Of a stretch of DNA of 52,500 bases, positions 32,914 to 41,068 are shown piece by piece. This DNA comes from Betaproteobacteria bacterium. GTDB lineage: Bacteria; Pseudomonadota; Gammaproteobacteria; Burkholderiales; Casimicrobiaceae. The notes beneath the pieces are model-generated. The model was not told where the DNA came from and made no database searches. It saw only the letters and a program-made list of their open reading frames with translations. A program made the translations under genes and the position numbers. The stretch is taken from contig BOKS01000021.1 of the NCBI GenBank assembly GCA_016861105.1, positions 1 to 52,500 of the forward strand, in the 5' to 3' direction. Every line of letters begins with the position of its first letter. Positions within the stretch are counted from its first letter, which is position 1.

Positions 32914-34197
32914 TCAGCGGTAGAACGCGTCGACCAGCGAGAGCGTCACGGCCGGCACGTAGGTGACGAGGAGGAGCGTGGCGACGAGCACGAGGACGAA
33001 CGGGATGTTCGCCTTGGTGACGTCCCACACGTTCTCCCTGGCGATCGAGCAGGTGATCATCAGCACGCTCGCCACCGGCGGCGTCTGCTGGCCGATGGCG
33101 AGGTTGAGCGTGACCACGACGCCGAAGTGCACCGGATCGATGCCGACGGCGTTCACCAGCGGCATGACGATCGGCACGACGAGGATGATCGCCGCGGCGG
33201 AGTGCAGGAACATGCCGACGACCAGGAAGAAGACGTTCAGCAGCGCGAGCACCGCCCACTTGTCCGACGTCACGCTGGTCAGGGCGGCGGCGATCCGCTG
33301 CGGGACCTGCATCTCGGTGAGGTAGAGGCCGAGCAGGGCGGACGAGGCGACCAGCAGCATCACCACCCCGGTCTGCACGGCGCCGTCGACGATCGCCGTG
33401 CGCAGGTGCGTCCAGTCGAGCTCGCGGTAGATCACGACGCCGACGAACAGCGCGGCGACCACGGCGAGCGCGGCCCCTTCGGTCGCCGTCACGACGCCAC
33501 CGAAGATGCCCCCGAGGATGATCAGCGGCAGCGTCAGCGCCCAGCCGGCCTCCTTGAACGCCGCCCACAGCCGTCGAAACCGGAACGGGTCCTCGACCGG
33601 CCAGTTGTTCCGCACCGCGAAATACCAGCAGAGGACCATCATCGCCAGGCCCGCGAGCACGCCCGGGACGATGCCCGCGACGAACATCTGCACCACGGAC
33701 GTCCCCGCCATGACGGCGTAGAGGATCATCGGGATCGACGGGGGGATGATGATCGCGAGCGACGCGGACGACGAGGTGACGGCCGCGCTGAACGGGCCGC
33801 CGTAGCCGCGCTTCTTCATCGCCGGGATCAGGATCGGCCCGGTCGCCGCGACGTCGGCGACCGCCGAGCCGGAGATCTCCGCGAAGAACATCGACGTCAG
33901 CACGTTGACCTGCGCCAGCGCGCCGCGCATCGACCCGAGCAGCGCGCTGGCGAAGTCGATCAGCCGGCGCGAGATCCCCGACGTGTTCATGATCGCGCCC
34001 GCGAGGATGAACAGCGGGATCGCGATCAGCGGGAAGCTGGTCGCGCCCTGGTACATCGCGATCGCGAGGTTGGGCAGGCTCCCGGTGCCCTGCGTGGCGA
34101 GCATCGCGGCCAGCGCGGCGATGCCGAGCGCGACCGCGATCGGGACGTTGATCAGCACCAGCACGACGACGCACAGCAGCACGAAGAGGCCGGTCAC
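32914..34197 (-). CDS. dctM: TRAP transporter large permease (DctM)
   Basis: This 427-residue protein has about twelve transmembrane helices. Family landmarks are PLIAIPLFILAGAIMN, FFAEISGSAVADVAATGPILIPAMKKRGY and SSSASLAIIIPPSIPMILY. It forms the Na+-coupled transport channel of a TRAP system, fed by DctP. The start overlaps the DctQ stop by 4 bp. Ends 5 bp before the crotonase start. Confidence 0.93.
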   Translation of the reverse strand: MTGLFVLLCVVVLVLINVPIAVALGIAALAAMLATQGTGSLPNLAIAMYQGATSFPLIAIPLFILAGAIMNTSGISRRLIDFASALLGSMRGALAQVNVLTSMFFAEISGSAVADVAATGPILIPAMKKRGYGGPFSAAVTSSSASLAIIIPPSIPMILYAVMAGTSVVQMFVAGIVPGVLAGLAMMVLCWYFAVRNNWPVEDPFRFRRLWAAFKEAGWALTLPLIILGGIFGGVVTATEGAALAVVAALFVGVVIYRELDWTHLRTAIVDGAVQTGVVMLLVASSALLGLYLTEMQVPQRIAAALTSVTSDKWAVLALLNVFFLVVGMFLHSAAAIILVVPIVMPLVNAVGIDPVHFGVVVTLNLAIGQQTPPVASVLMITCSIARENVWDVTKANIPFVLVLVATLLLVTYVPAVTLSLVDAFYR

Positions 34198-34673
34198 GGG
34201 CGCCGCGCTTCCTGCAAATCGACGGGCAGCGTCAAGAGCTCCGCGACGACGAACAGCGCCGCGCTGACCGGGATCACGGACTGCGTGACGGCGACCGAGA
34301 CGCCGGGCAGCGTCACCAGCGTGTCCGAGGCGAGCACCTCGAGCACGGCGTAGCCGACCCAGCCGAGCATCGCGAAGAAGCCGACGACGCAGGCCTTCGC
34401 GACGAGCACCGCCTGGACGCGTCCGGCGGGCGGCAGCCTCCGCACGAGCTCGGGGACGCCGATGTGCGAGCGCTTGAGGGCCGCGAGGGCGGCGCCGTAG
34501 TACGTCACCCAGGCGAGCAGCACGGACGCGACCTCGTCATACCAGACGAGGGCGCGCCCGGCGTAGCGGAAGATCACGCCCGCCGCGACCTCCACGGCGA
34601 GCACGATCATGAGCGCGATGACGACCCACTCGAGGGCCCGCTCGAACCCCCGGCGCACTGCGGCCAGCGGCAC
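34194..34673 (-). CDS. dctQ: TRAP transporter small permease (DctQ)
   Basis: This 159-residue protein has four hydrophobic helices, including VVIALMIVLAVEVAAGVIFRY and the conserved DEVASVLLAWVTYYGAALA. DctQ subunits support DctM in the membrane. It lies 3 bp after DctP and overlaps DctM, as is usual in dctPQM operons. Confidence 0.9.
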   Translation of the reverse strand: MPLAAVRRGFERALEWVVIALMIVLAVEVAAGVIFRYAGRALVWYDEVASVLLAWVTYYGAALAALKRSHIGVPELVRRLPPAGRVQAVLVAKACVVGFFAMLGWVGYAVLEVLASDTLVTLPGVSVAVTQSVIPVSAALFVVAELLTLPVDLQEARRP

Positions 34674-34676
34674 CGC

Positions 34677-35681
34677 CTACTTGCCCAGCGCGATCGACTT
34701 GTCGATCAGCTGCTTCGCGCCCTTCACCTCCTGGCCGAACTCGTCGTAGACGGACTTCGACGCGGCGATGAACGCGTCCTTGTTCGGCGAGTTGACCTGC
34801 ATGCCGCTCGCCTTGAGCTTGCCGAGCAGCTCCTCGTCGTCCGCGGCGGCGACCTTGTGGACGTACGCCTGCGTCTCCTTCGCCGTGTCCTCGAGGATCT
34901 TGCGCACGTCGGAGGGCAGCGACGCCCACTTCTTCGACCCGGCGGTCAGGTACGCGGGCGTGTACACGTGGCCGGTCAGCGACAGGAACTTCTGCACCTC
35001 CTGGAACTTCGCGCTGTGGATCTGCGTGAACGGGTTCTCCTGGCCGTCCATCACGCCGGTCTGCAGCGCCGTGAACACCTCGGAGAACTTCATCGGGCTG
35101 GGGTTCGCGCCGTAGGCCTGGAACATCTTGACCCGCCACTTGCCCTCGGGGACGCGCAGCTTGATGCCCTTCAGGTCGTCGGGCACGTTGATCGGCCGGC
35201 GGCTGTTCGTGATGTGGCGGTAGCCGTTCTCCCAGACGGCGAGGACCTTGAGCCCGCGCTTGTCCGCCTCGGGCGCGAGGCTCGGCCACACGACGTCGCG
35301 CTCGATGCGCTTCATGTGCTCGCGGTCCTTGACGAGGTAGGGCATCTCGAAGATGCCGAACAGGTCGACTTCGGAGGACATGACGGTCGACGGCAGCGCC
35401 AGGTCGACGGTGCCGAGCTTGAGCTTCTGCAGCAGCTCCTTGTCGCCGCCGAGCTGGCTCGAGCCGAAGACGACGACCTTGGCCTTGCCGGCGAGCTTCT
35501 CGTTGGCGCGGCGCGCGAACTCCTCCGAGCTCTTCTGGAACAGCGATCCCGGCTCGCCGACGTGGCCGAGCTTGATCTCCAGCTGCGCCTGCGCGGCGGT
35601 CGGCACGAGGGCCGCGCAGGCGAGGGCGGCCAGCGCGGTGACGACGAGGCGGCGCGGAGCCGCGTTGGGGGCAGGTTTCAT
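34677..35681 (-). CDS. dctP: TRAP transporter substrate-binding protein (DctP)
   Basis: This 334-residue periplasmic protein has a signal peptide (VVTALAALACAALVPTAAQAQ). The DctP fold follows: IKLGHVGEPGSLFQKSSEEFA, FGSSQLGGDKELLQKLKLGTVDLAL, and the ligand-carboxylate-binding region LRVPEGKWRVKMFQAYGANPSPMKFSEVFTALQTGVMDGQENP. In this last segment an Arg normally salt-bridges the substrate carboxylate. The ligand is thus likely an organic acid. A strong GGAGGAG site precedes the ATG. The preceding gene is 76 bp upstream. Confidence 0.92.
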   Translation of the reverse strand: MKPAPNAAPRRLVVTALAALACAALVPTAAQAQLEIKLGHVGEPGSLFQKSSEEFARRANEKLAGKAKVVVFGSSQLGGDKELLQKLKLGTVDLALPSTVMSSEVDLFGIFEMPYLVKDREHMKRIERDVVWPSLAPEADKRGLKVLAVWENGYRHITNSRRPINVPDDLKGIKLRVPEGKWRVKMFQAYGANPSPMKFSEVFTALQTGVMDGQENPFTQIHSAKFQEVQKFLSLTGHVYTPAYLTAGSKKWASLPSDVRKILEDTAKETQAYVHKVAAADDEELLGKLKASGMQVNSPNKDAFIAASKSVYDEFGQEVKGAKQLIDKSIALGK

Positions 35682-35757
35682 CGGGTCTCCTCCGGTGGTC
35701 GTGTCCTTCGTGTCGTCGTGGTCGCCGTGGCGCGCGGACCTCGCGCACGGCGTGCGG

Positions 35758-36963
35758 TTACGCGGCGCGCTGCAGCGCCGGCTGCGGGGCCTCGGCGAGG
35801 AACGCCATCGCGGCGTCGACGCCGCCGCGCCGGTGCGGGACGGCGGCGGCGGCGAGTCCCATCTCGACGCCGGCCAGCGTGCCGCAGAGCATCAGGTCGT
35901 TGAACCAGCCGAGGTGGCCGATGCGGAACACCCTGCCGGCCACCTTGCCCAGCCCCTGGCCGAGCGACAGGTCGAAGCGGTCGAGCACGACCTTGCGGAA
36001 CGCGTCGGCATCGTGGCCGTCCGGCATCACGATGGCGGTCAGCGAGCCGCTGTACTCGGCGGGGTCGGCGCACAGGATCTCGAGGTTCCAGGCGCGCACG
36101 GCCCGCCGCGTCGCCTCGGCGTGGCGCGCGTGGCGGGCGAACACGTTCGGCAGGCCCTCCTCGAAGAGCATGTCGAGCGCCTCGGCGAGACCGTAGAGCA
36201 GGTTCGTGGCCGGCGTGTACGGGAAGTAGCCGCGCGCGTTCGTGGCCAGCATCTCCGCCCAGTCCCAGTAGGAGCGCGGCAGCCGCGCCGTCCGCGACGC
36301 GGCGAGCGCCCTTGGGCCGATCGCGTTGAACGAGAGCCCGGGCGGCAGCATCAGCCCCTTCTGCGAGCCGCCGACGGTGACGTCCACGCCCCACTCGTCG
36401 TGGCGGTAGTCGATCGACGCGAGCGAGCTGATCGTGTCGACCATGAGCAGCGCCGGGTGGCCGGCGCGGTCGAGCGCGGCACGGACGTCGGCGATGCGGC
36501 TGGTCACGCCGGTCGACGTCTCGTTGTGCACGACGCAGACCGCGCGGATGGCGCGCTGTCCGTCGGCGCGCAGGCGGCGCTCGATCTCCGCCGCATCGAC
36601 GCCGTGGCGCCAGTCGCCGGGCACGAACTCGACCGCGAGCCCGAGCCGCTCGGCCAGGCGCCGCCACAGCGTCGCGAACTGGCCGGTCTCGGCCATGAGC
36701 ACCCGGTCGCCCGGCGAGAGCGTGTTGACCAGCGCAGCCTCCCACGCCCCGGTGCCCGACGCCGGATAGATCACGACGTCGCCGGCGGTCTGGAAGACGC
36801 GCTTCATGCCGGCGAGGACCGCCTTCCCGAGGTCGCCGAACGCCGGCCCGCGGTGGTCGATCGTCGGCCGGTCGATCGCCCGCAGCACGCGGTCGGGAAC
36901 GTTCGTCGGACCCGGAATCTGCAGGAAGTGGCGTCCGGACGGGTGGCGATCGAGCGCGAGCAT
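35758..36963 (-). CDS. Class V aminotransferase, serine/alanine-glyoxylate type
   Basis: This 401-residue PLP enzyme opens with LQIPGPTNVPDRVLRA, then YPASGTGAWEAAL, VVHNETSTGV, LLMVDTISSL and the Schiff-base lysine Lys202 in GGSQKGLMLPPGL. These are features of serine-glyoxylate and alanine-glyoxylate aminotransferases. It would transfer an amino group between glyoxylate or pyruvate and a small amino acid. ATG 36963 was chosen because family members start just before this segment and because a GntR-type operator lies at 36977-36986, just upstream. First gene of the minus-strand catabolic operon. Confidence 0.88.
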   Translation of the reverse strand: MLALDRHPSGRHFLQIPGPTNVPDRVLRAIDRPTIDHRGPAFGDLGKAVLAGMKRVFQTAGDVVIYPASGTGAWEAALVNTLSPGDRVLMAETGQFATLWRRLAERLGLAVEFVPGDWRHGVDAAEIERRLRADGQRAIRAVCVVHNETSTGVTSRIADVRAALDRAGHPALLMVDTISSLASIDYRHDEWGVDVTVGGSQKGLMLPPGLSFNAIGPRALAASRTARLPRSYWDWAEMLATNARGYFPYTPATNLLYGLAEALDMLFEEGLPNVFARHARHAEATRRAVRAWNLEILCADPAEYSGSLTAIVMPDGHDADAFRKVVLDRFDLSLGQGLGKVAGRVFRIGHLGWFNDLMLCGTLAGVEMGLAAAAVPHRRGGVDAAMAFLAEAPQPALQRAA

Positions 36964-36976
36964 GGAGCGGTGCCGC

Positions 36977-36986
36977 TGGTATACAA
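36977..36986 (-). promoter_or_regulatory. GntR/FCD operator half of the divergent region, site 1
   Basis: TGGTATACAA matches the GTATAC core typical of FadR/FCD-type operators (T-GT-x-x-AC-A). It lies 14 bp upstream of the aminotransferase start and has a matching partner at 37112-37121. Confidence 0.6.
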
Positions 36987-37111
36987 AGCCCGATGCTACC
37001 CGCCGCACCACGCGGCCGCAAGGGCGCGCGCGTCGGCGCAGTCGTCGCGGCGCCGCTTGCGGCGCAGGGCGCGTGGCCGCGCTGGGGGCCGCGCGTCGCC
37101 GCGCTGTGCTA

Positions 37112-37121
37112 GGGTATACCA
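37112..37121 (+). promoter_or_regulatory. GntR/FCD operator half of the divergent region, site 2
   Basis: GGGTATACCA holds the perfect palindrome GGTATACC immediately before the regulator's ATG (37125). Together with site 1 it implies that the regulator controls itself and the divergent operon. Binding so close to the start would block transcription or initiation. Confidence 0.6.
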
Positions 37122-37124
37122 GCC

Positions 37125-37874
37125 ATGGACAAGGACGGATCGGAGCGGGGCCGCGCCGCCCCGGTGTCGGCGGGGCGACCGGCCCGCCGCGCGGGCGCGC
37201 CGGGTGCCACGCTGCCGTCGTCGCTCGCCGGCCGGCTGCGCGAGATGATCATCGAAGGCGAACTCGCGCCCGGCGCGCGGCTCAACGAGCGCGCGCTGTG
37301 CGAACGGCTCGCCGTGTCGCGCACGCCGCTGCGCGAGGCGTTCCGCCTGCTCGCCGCCGAGGGCCTCGTCGACCTGCAGCCCAACCGCGGCGCGCAGGTC
37401 GTGGCGCTCTCGGCGGACGACGTGCGCGAGAGCTTCGAGGTCATGGGCGCGCTGGAGGCGCTGTCGGGCGAACTCGCCTGCCGGCGCATCACCGACGCCG
37501 ACGTGGCGGAGATCAAGGCGCTCACCTTCGAGATGCTCGCCTGCCACGCGCGGGGCGACCTGCCCGCCTACTACCGGCTCAACCGCGCGATCCACGACCG
37601 GATCAACGCGGCGGCCGGCAACGCGCTGCTGCGGCGCACGTACCGCACGCTCAACCAGCGCATCCAGAATCTCCGCTTCCGCTCGAACCTCGACCCCGAC
37701 AAGTGGGACCGCGCCGCCCGGCAGCACGCCGAGATCGTCGAGGCGCTGGAGGCGCGCGACGGCCCGCGCCTCGCCGGCCTGCTGCGCATGCACCTGCGCC
37801 ACAAGGCGGAGGTGGTGCTGGCGGACCTGAGCCCGGACGCGGCGCGCGACCACCGGCATGCGGGGGCGCGATGA
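37125..37874 (+). CDS. GntR-family regulator, FadR/FCD subfamily
   Basis: This 249-residue protein has a winged helix-turn-helix at about 30-95 (LAGRLREMIIEGELAPGARLNERALCERLAVSRTPLREAFRLL). An all-helical FCD ligand domain spans about 105-230, with metal/ligand residues suggested by LNRAIHDRI and AARQHAEIVEAL. FCD regulators respond to small carboxylates. The gene is divergent from the TRAP operon and overlaps the YdiJ-like gene (ATGA), so regulator and enzyme are made together. Matching TGGTATAC sites flank the divergent start region. Confidence 0.92.
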   Translation: MDKDGSERGRAAPVSAGRPARRAGAPGATLPSSLAGRLREMIIEGELAPGARLNERALCERLAVSRTPLREAFRLLAAEGLVDLQPNRGAQVVALSADDVRESFEVMGALEALSGELACRRITDADVAEIKALTFEMLACHARGDLPAYYRLNRAIHDRINAAAGNALLRRTYRTLNQRIQNLRFRSNLDPDKWDRAARQHAEIVEALEARDGPRLAGLLRMHLRHKAEVVLADLSPDAARDHRHAGAR

Positions 37875-40800
37875 ACGACGCGGCGCGGCCGCTCGCGTTC
37901 GTGCCTCCCGGCGAGGCGGGGGAGCTCGCGCGGCGGTTGCGCGAGGCCGTGCGCGGCGCGCTGCTGTTCGACCGCGCCTCGCGCGGACGCTACGCGACGG
38001 ACGCGTCGATCTACCAGGTGGAGCCGCTCGGCGTGCTCGTGCCGTCCTCGCACGAGGACGTGCGGGCGGCGTTCGAGGTGTGCCGGTCGCTGCGGGTGCC
38101 GGTGCTGCCGCGCGGCGCCGGCAGCTCGCAGTGCGGGCAGACGGTCGGGGCGGCGCTGGTGATCGACCACACGATGCACCTGCGCGGCATCGGCGAGGTG
38201 GACCGCGACGCGCTGACGGTGACCGTCGAGCCGGGCGTGGTGCTCGACGAGCTGAACGCGCGGCTGCGGCCGCACGGCCTGTGGTTCCCGGTGGACGTGA
38301 GCACGTCGGCGCAGGCGACGATCGGCGGCATGGCGGGCAACAACTCGTGCGGCTCGCGGTCGATCGCCTACGGGAACATGGTGCACAACGTCGCGGCGAT
38401 CGACGCGCTGCTGGCCGACGGCAGCGAGGCGCGCTTCGGCCCGGAGGCGTCGATGGCCGCGGGGCCGCCGCGCGTGCGCGAGCTCGCCTCCGCCCTGCGC
38501 GCGCTCGCGCAGCGCCACCGCGACGAGATCGCGCGCCGCTATCCGAAGGTGCTGCGCCGCGTCGGCGGCTACAACCTCGACCTGTGGCACCCGCAAGGCG
38601 AGCGGCCGTACACCGCCGACGGCGGCGTCAACCTCGCGCAGCTGCTGGTCGGCAGCGAGGGGACGCTGGCGTGGTCGCGCGCGCTTTCGCTGCGGCTCGC
38701 GCCGCTGCCGGCGCACCGGACGCTGGGCGTCGTCAGCTTCCCGACGCTGTACCGCGCGATGCAGGCGACCCGGCACATCGTGGCGCTCGCGCCGACCGCG
38801 GTGGAGCTGGTCGATCGCACGATGATCGATCTCGCGCGCGCCAATCCCGCGTTCCGCGCGGTGATCGACGCGGCGCTGGTCGGCGAGCCCGATGCGATCC
38901 TGCTGGTCGAGTTCGCCGGTGACGACCGCGCGCGGGCGCTGGCGCAGCTGGACGCGCTGGCCGAGCTGGCGGGCGACCTGGGCCTGCCGGGCAGCGTCGT
39001 GCGCATGACCGACGGCGCGGCGCAGAAGGCGCTGTGGGACGTGCGCAAGGCCGGCCTCAACATCATGATGAGCATGCGCGGCGACGGGAAGCCGGTGTCG
39101 TTCATCGAGGACTGCGCGGTGCCGCTCGAGCACCTCGCCGACTACGTCGACCGGCTGACGCAGGTGTTCGCGCGGCACGGCACGCGCGGCACCTGGTACG
39201 CGCACGCGTCCGTGGGCACGCTGCACGTGCGTCCGATCCTCGACATGCGGCGCGACGGGGCCGGCAAGATGCGCGCGATCGCGGAGGAGGCCGCCGCGAT
39301 GGTGCGCGAGTACAAGGGTGCGTTCTCCGGCGAGCACGGCGACGGCCTGGTGCGCAGCGAGTGGGTCGCGTGGCAGTTCGGGCCGGCGCTCGCGCAGGCG
39401 TTCGAGCAGGTGAAGGCGCTGTTCGACCCGGACGGGCTCATGAACCCCGGAAAGATCGTGCGCCCGACGCGCATGGACGACGCGACGCTGTTCCGCTTCC
39501 CGCCCGGCTACCGCACCGGGGCGCTGGACCCGGCGCTCGACTGGCGCGCGTGGGACGTCCACGCCGATCCCGTGACTGGCGACCTGACCGCGCCGGGCAC
39601 CGGCGGCGACGCGACGCACGGGTTCGCGAAGGCCGTGGAGATGTGCAACAACAACGGGCACTGCCGCAAGTTCGACGCGGGGACCATGTGCCCGAGCTTC
39701 CGCGTGACGCGCGACGAGCAGCACCTCACGCGCGGCCGCGCGAACACGCTGCGGCTCGCGCTGGCCGGGCGGCTCCCCGGAGGCCTCGCCGGGGACGACG
39801 CGCTGGCCGCGCTCGAGCTGTGCGTGAGCTGCAAGGGCTGCCGCCGCGATTGCCCGACCGGCGTCGACATGGCGCGCATGAAGATCGAGGTGCTGCACCA
39901 CAGGCAGCGGCGGCACGGGCTGACGCTGCGCCAGCGGGCGGTGTCGTCGCTGCCGCGCTGGGCCCCGTGGGCCGCGAGCGTGCCGTGGCTCGCGAACCTG
40001 CGCGAGCGGCTGCCGCTCGCGCGCAGCCTCGCGGAGCGCTTCGCCGGCATCGCGGGCGCGCGCTCGCTGCCGCGCTGGCGGCGCGACACGTTCCTGCGCT
40101 CGGCGGCGGCGGCCGGCGACGACCGCGACGCCGACGTCGTCCTGCTGGTGGACACCTTCACCAACTACTTCGAGCCGGAGAACGCGCACGCCGCGCTCGC
40201 CGTCCTGCGCGCGGCGGGCCATCGCGTGGCGGTGGGCCGCGCGTCGCCCGGCGACGGCGACCGGCCGCTGTGCTGCGGCCGCACCTACCTCGGCGCCGGC
40301 CGGGTCGACGAGGCCCGGCGCGAGGCCTCCCGGCTGCTTCGCGCGCTCGCGCCGCACGTCGCGCGCGGTGCCACGATCGTCGGGCTCGAGCCCGCGTGCC
40401 TGCTGTCGCTGCGCGACGAGTTCCTCGCGCTTCGGCTCGGAACGCCCGCCGAGGACGCGGCCGCCCGCGCGCGGCTCGTCACGGAGGTCCTCGCCGACGG
40501 CCCGCGCGACGGGCGCCCCGGCCTGGCGCTGCAACCGCTCCCGCGCAAGCGCGCCCTCGTGCACGGCCACTGCCACGAGAAGGCGTTCGACGCGTTCGCG
40601 CCGGCCGTGGCGCTGCTGCGCCGCGTCCCGGGGCTCGCCGTCGAGGTCGTCGAGTCGAGCTGCTGCGGCATGGCGGGCACGTTCGGCTACGAGGCCGAGC
40701 ACTACGAGGTGTCGATGCGGATGGCCGAGCTCGCGCTGCTGCCTGCCGTCCGGGCCGCGGACCCGGACACCATCGTCGTCGCCGACGGCACCAGCTGCCG

Positions 40801-40891
40801 CCACCAGATCGCCGATGCGACGCGGGGGCGCCGGCCGCCGCCGGTGCACGTCGTGCGCGTGCTGGCCGAGGCGCTCGGCCCGCCGCGCTGA
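37871..40891 (+). CDS. ydiJ: FAD-linked 2-hydroxyacid dehydrogenase with Fe-S domain (YdiJ-like)
   Basis: This 1006-residue fusion has an N-terminal FAD-binding PCMH/oxidase part with LPRGAGSSQCGQTVG and NNSCGSRSIAYGNMVHNV. Then comes a C-terminal oxidase cap with HASVGTLHVRPILDM and FSGEHGDGLVRSEW, followed by a ferredoxin-like domain near 590-665 (CNNNGHCRKFDAGTMCPSF and CVSCKGCRRDCPTGVDM). CCG-type domains follow (LCCGRTYLGAG near 800, SSCCGMAG near 930). This is the architecture of E. coli YdiJ, reported as a D-2-hydroxyglutarate dehydrogenase; relatives oxidise D-lactate or glycolate. Co-expressed with the GntR regulator, it probably oxidises the 2-hydroxyacid handled by this locus (inference). 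Confidence 0.9.
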   Translation: MNDAARPLAFVPPGEAGELARRLREAVRGALLFDRASRGRYATDASIYQVEPLGVLVPSSHEDVRAAFEVCRSLRVPVLPRGAGSSQCGQTVGAALVIDHTMHLRGIGEVDRDALTVTVEPGVVLDELNARLRPHGLWFPVDVSTSAQATIGGMAGNNSCGSRSIAYGNMVHNVAAIDALLADGSEARFGPEASMAAGPPRVRELASALRALAQRHRDEIARRYPKVLRRVGGYNLDLWHPQGERPYTADGGVNLAQLLVGSEGTLAWSRALSLRLAPLPAHRTLGVVSFPTLYRAMQATRHIVALAPTAVELVDRTMIDLARANPAFRAVIDAALVGEPDAILLVEFAGDDRARALAQLDALAELAGDLGLPGSVVRMTDGAAQKALWDVRKAGLNIMMSMRGDGKPVSFIEDCAVPLEHLADYVDRLTQVFARHGTRGTWYAHASVGTLHVRPILDMRRDGAGKMRAIAEEAAAMVREYKGAFSGEHGDGLVRSEWVAWQFGPALAQAFEQVKALFDPDGLMNPGKIVRPTRMDDATLFRFPPGYRTGALDPALDWRAWDVHADPVTGDLTAPGTGGDATHGFAKAVEMCNNNGHCRKFDAGTMCPSFRVTRDEQHLTRGRANTLRLALAGRLPGGLAGDDALAALELCVSCKGCRRDCPTGVDMARMKIEVLHHRQRRHGLTLRQRAVSSLPRWAPWAASVPWLANLRERLPLARSLAERFAGIAGARSLPRWRRDTFLRSAAAAGDDRDADVVLLVDTFTNYFEPENAHAALAVLRAAGHRVAVGRASPGDGDRPLCCGRTYLGAGRVDEARREASRLLRALAPHVARGATIVGLEPACLLSLRDEFLALRLGTPAEDAAARARLVTEVLADGPRDGRPGLALQPLPRKRALVHGHCHEKAFDAFAPAVALLRRVPGLAVEVVESSCCGMAGTFGYEAEHYEVSMRMAELALLPAVRAADPDTIVVADGTSCRHQIADATRGRRPPPVHVVRVLAEALGPPR

Positions 40892-40913
40892 CGGGCGCCG
40901 CAGGCCGCCGCGT

Positions 40914-40929
40914 CCCGCGACGTCGCGGG
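40914..40929 (+). terminator. Perfect palindrome after the ydiJ-like gene
   Basis: CCCGCGACGTCGCGGG is a perfect 16-bp palindrome 22 bp after the stop, followed by CCTTTGA. It may terminate the upstream operon. It abuts the FNR-like box of the next promoter. Confidence 0.35.
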
Positions 40930-40932
40930 CCT

Positions 40933-40946
40933 TTGACGTGCGTCGA
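40933..40946 (+). promoter_or_regulatory. FNR-like box upstream of groEL paralogue
   Basis: TTGACGTGCGTCGA fits TTGAC-N4-GTCAA with one mismatch. It shares the core GACGTGCGTC with the hemerythrin box. At -41.5 it would place a start near 40981 and give a leader of nearly 90 nt. A CACAGT hexamer lies at the expected -10 distance. Confidence 0.45.
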
Positions 40947-41068
40947 AGCCGGCCGCCCGCCGCCGGCGCACAGTGGTCCGGTCGTGGAGGCCGGCGCCCC
41001 GGGGCGCCGCGCGGCGGGCGTCGCGCCGCGGGCCGGGGTGCGGAGCCACGCTGCCACGGAGGCCCGCC

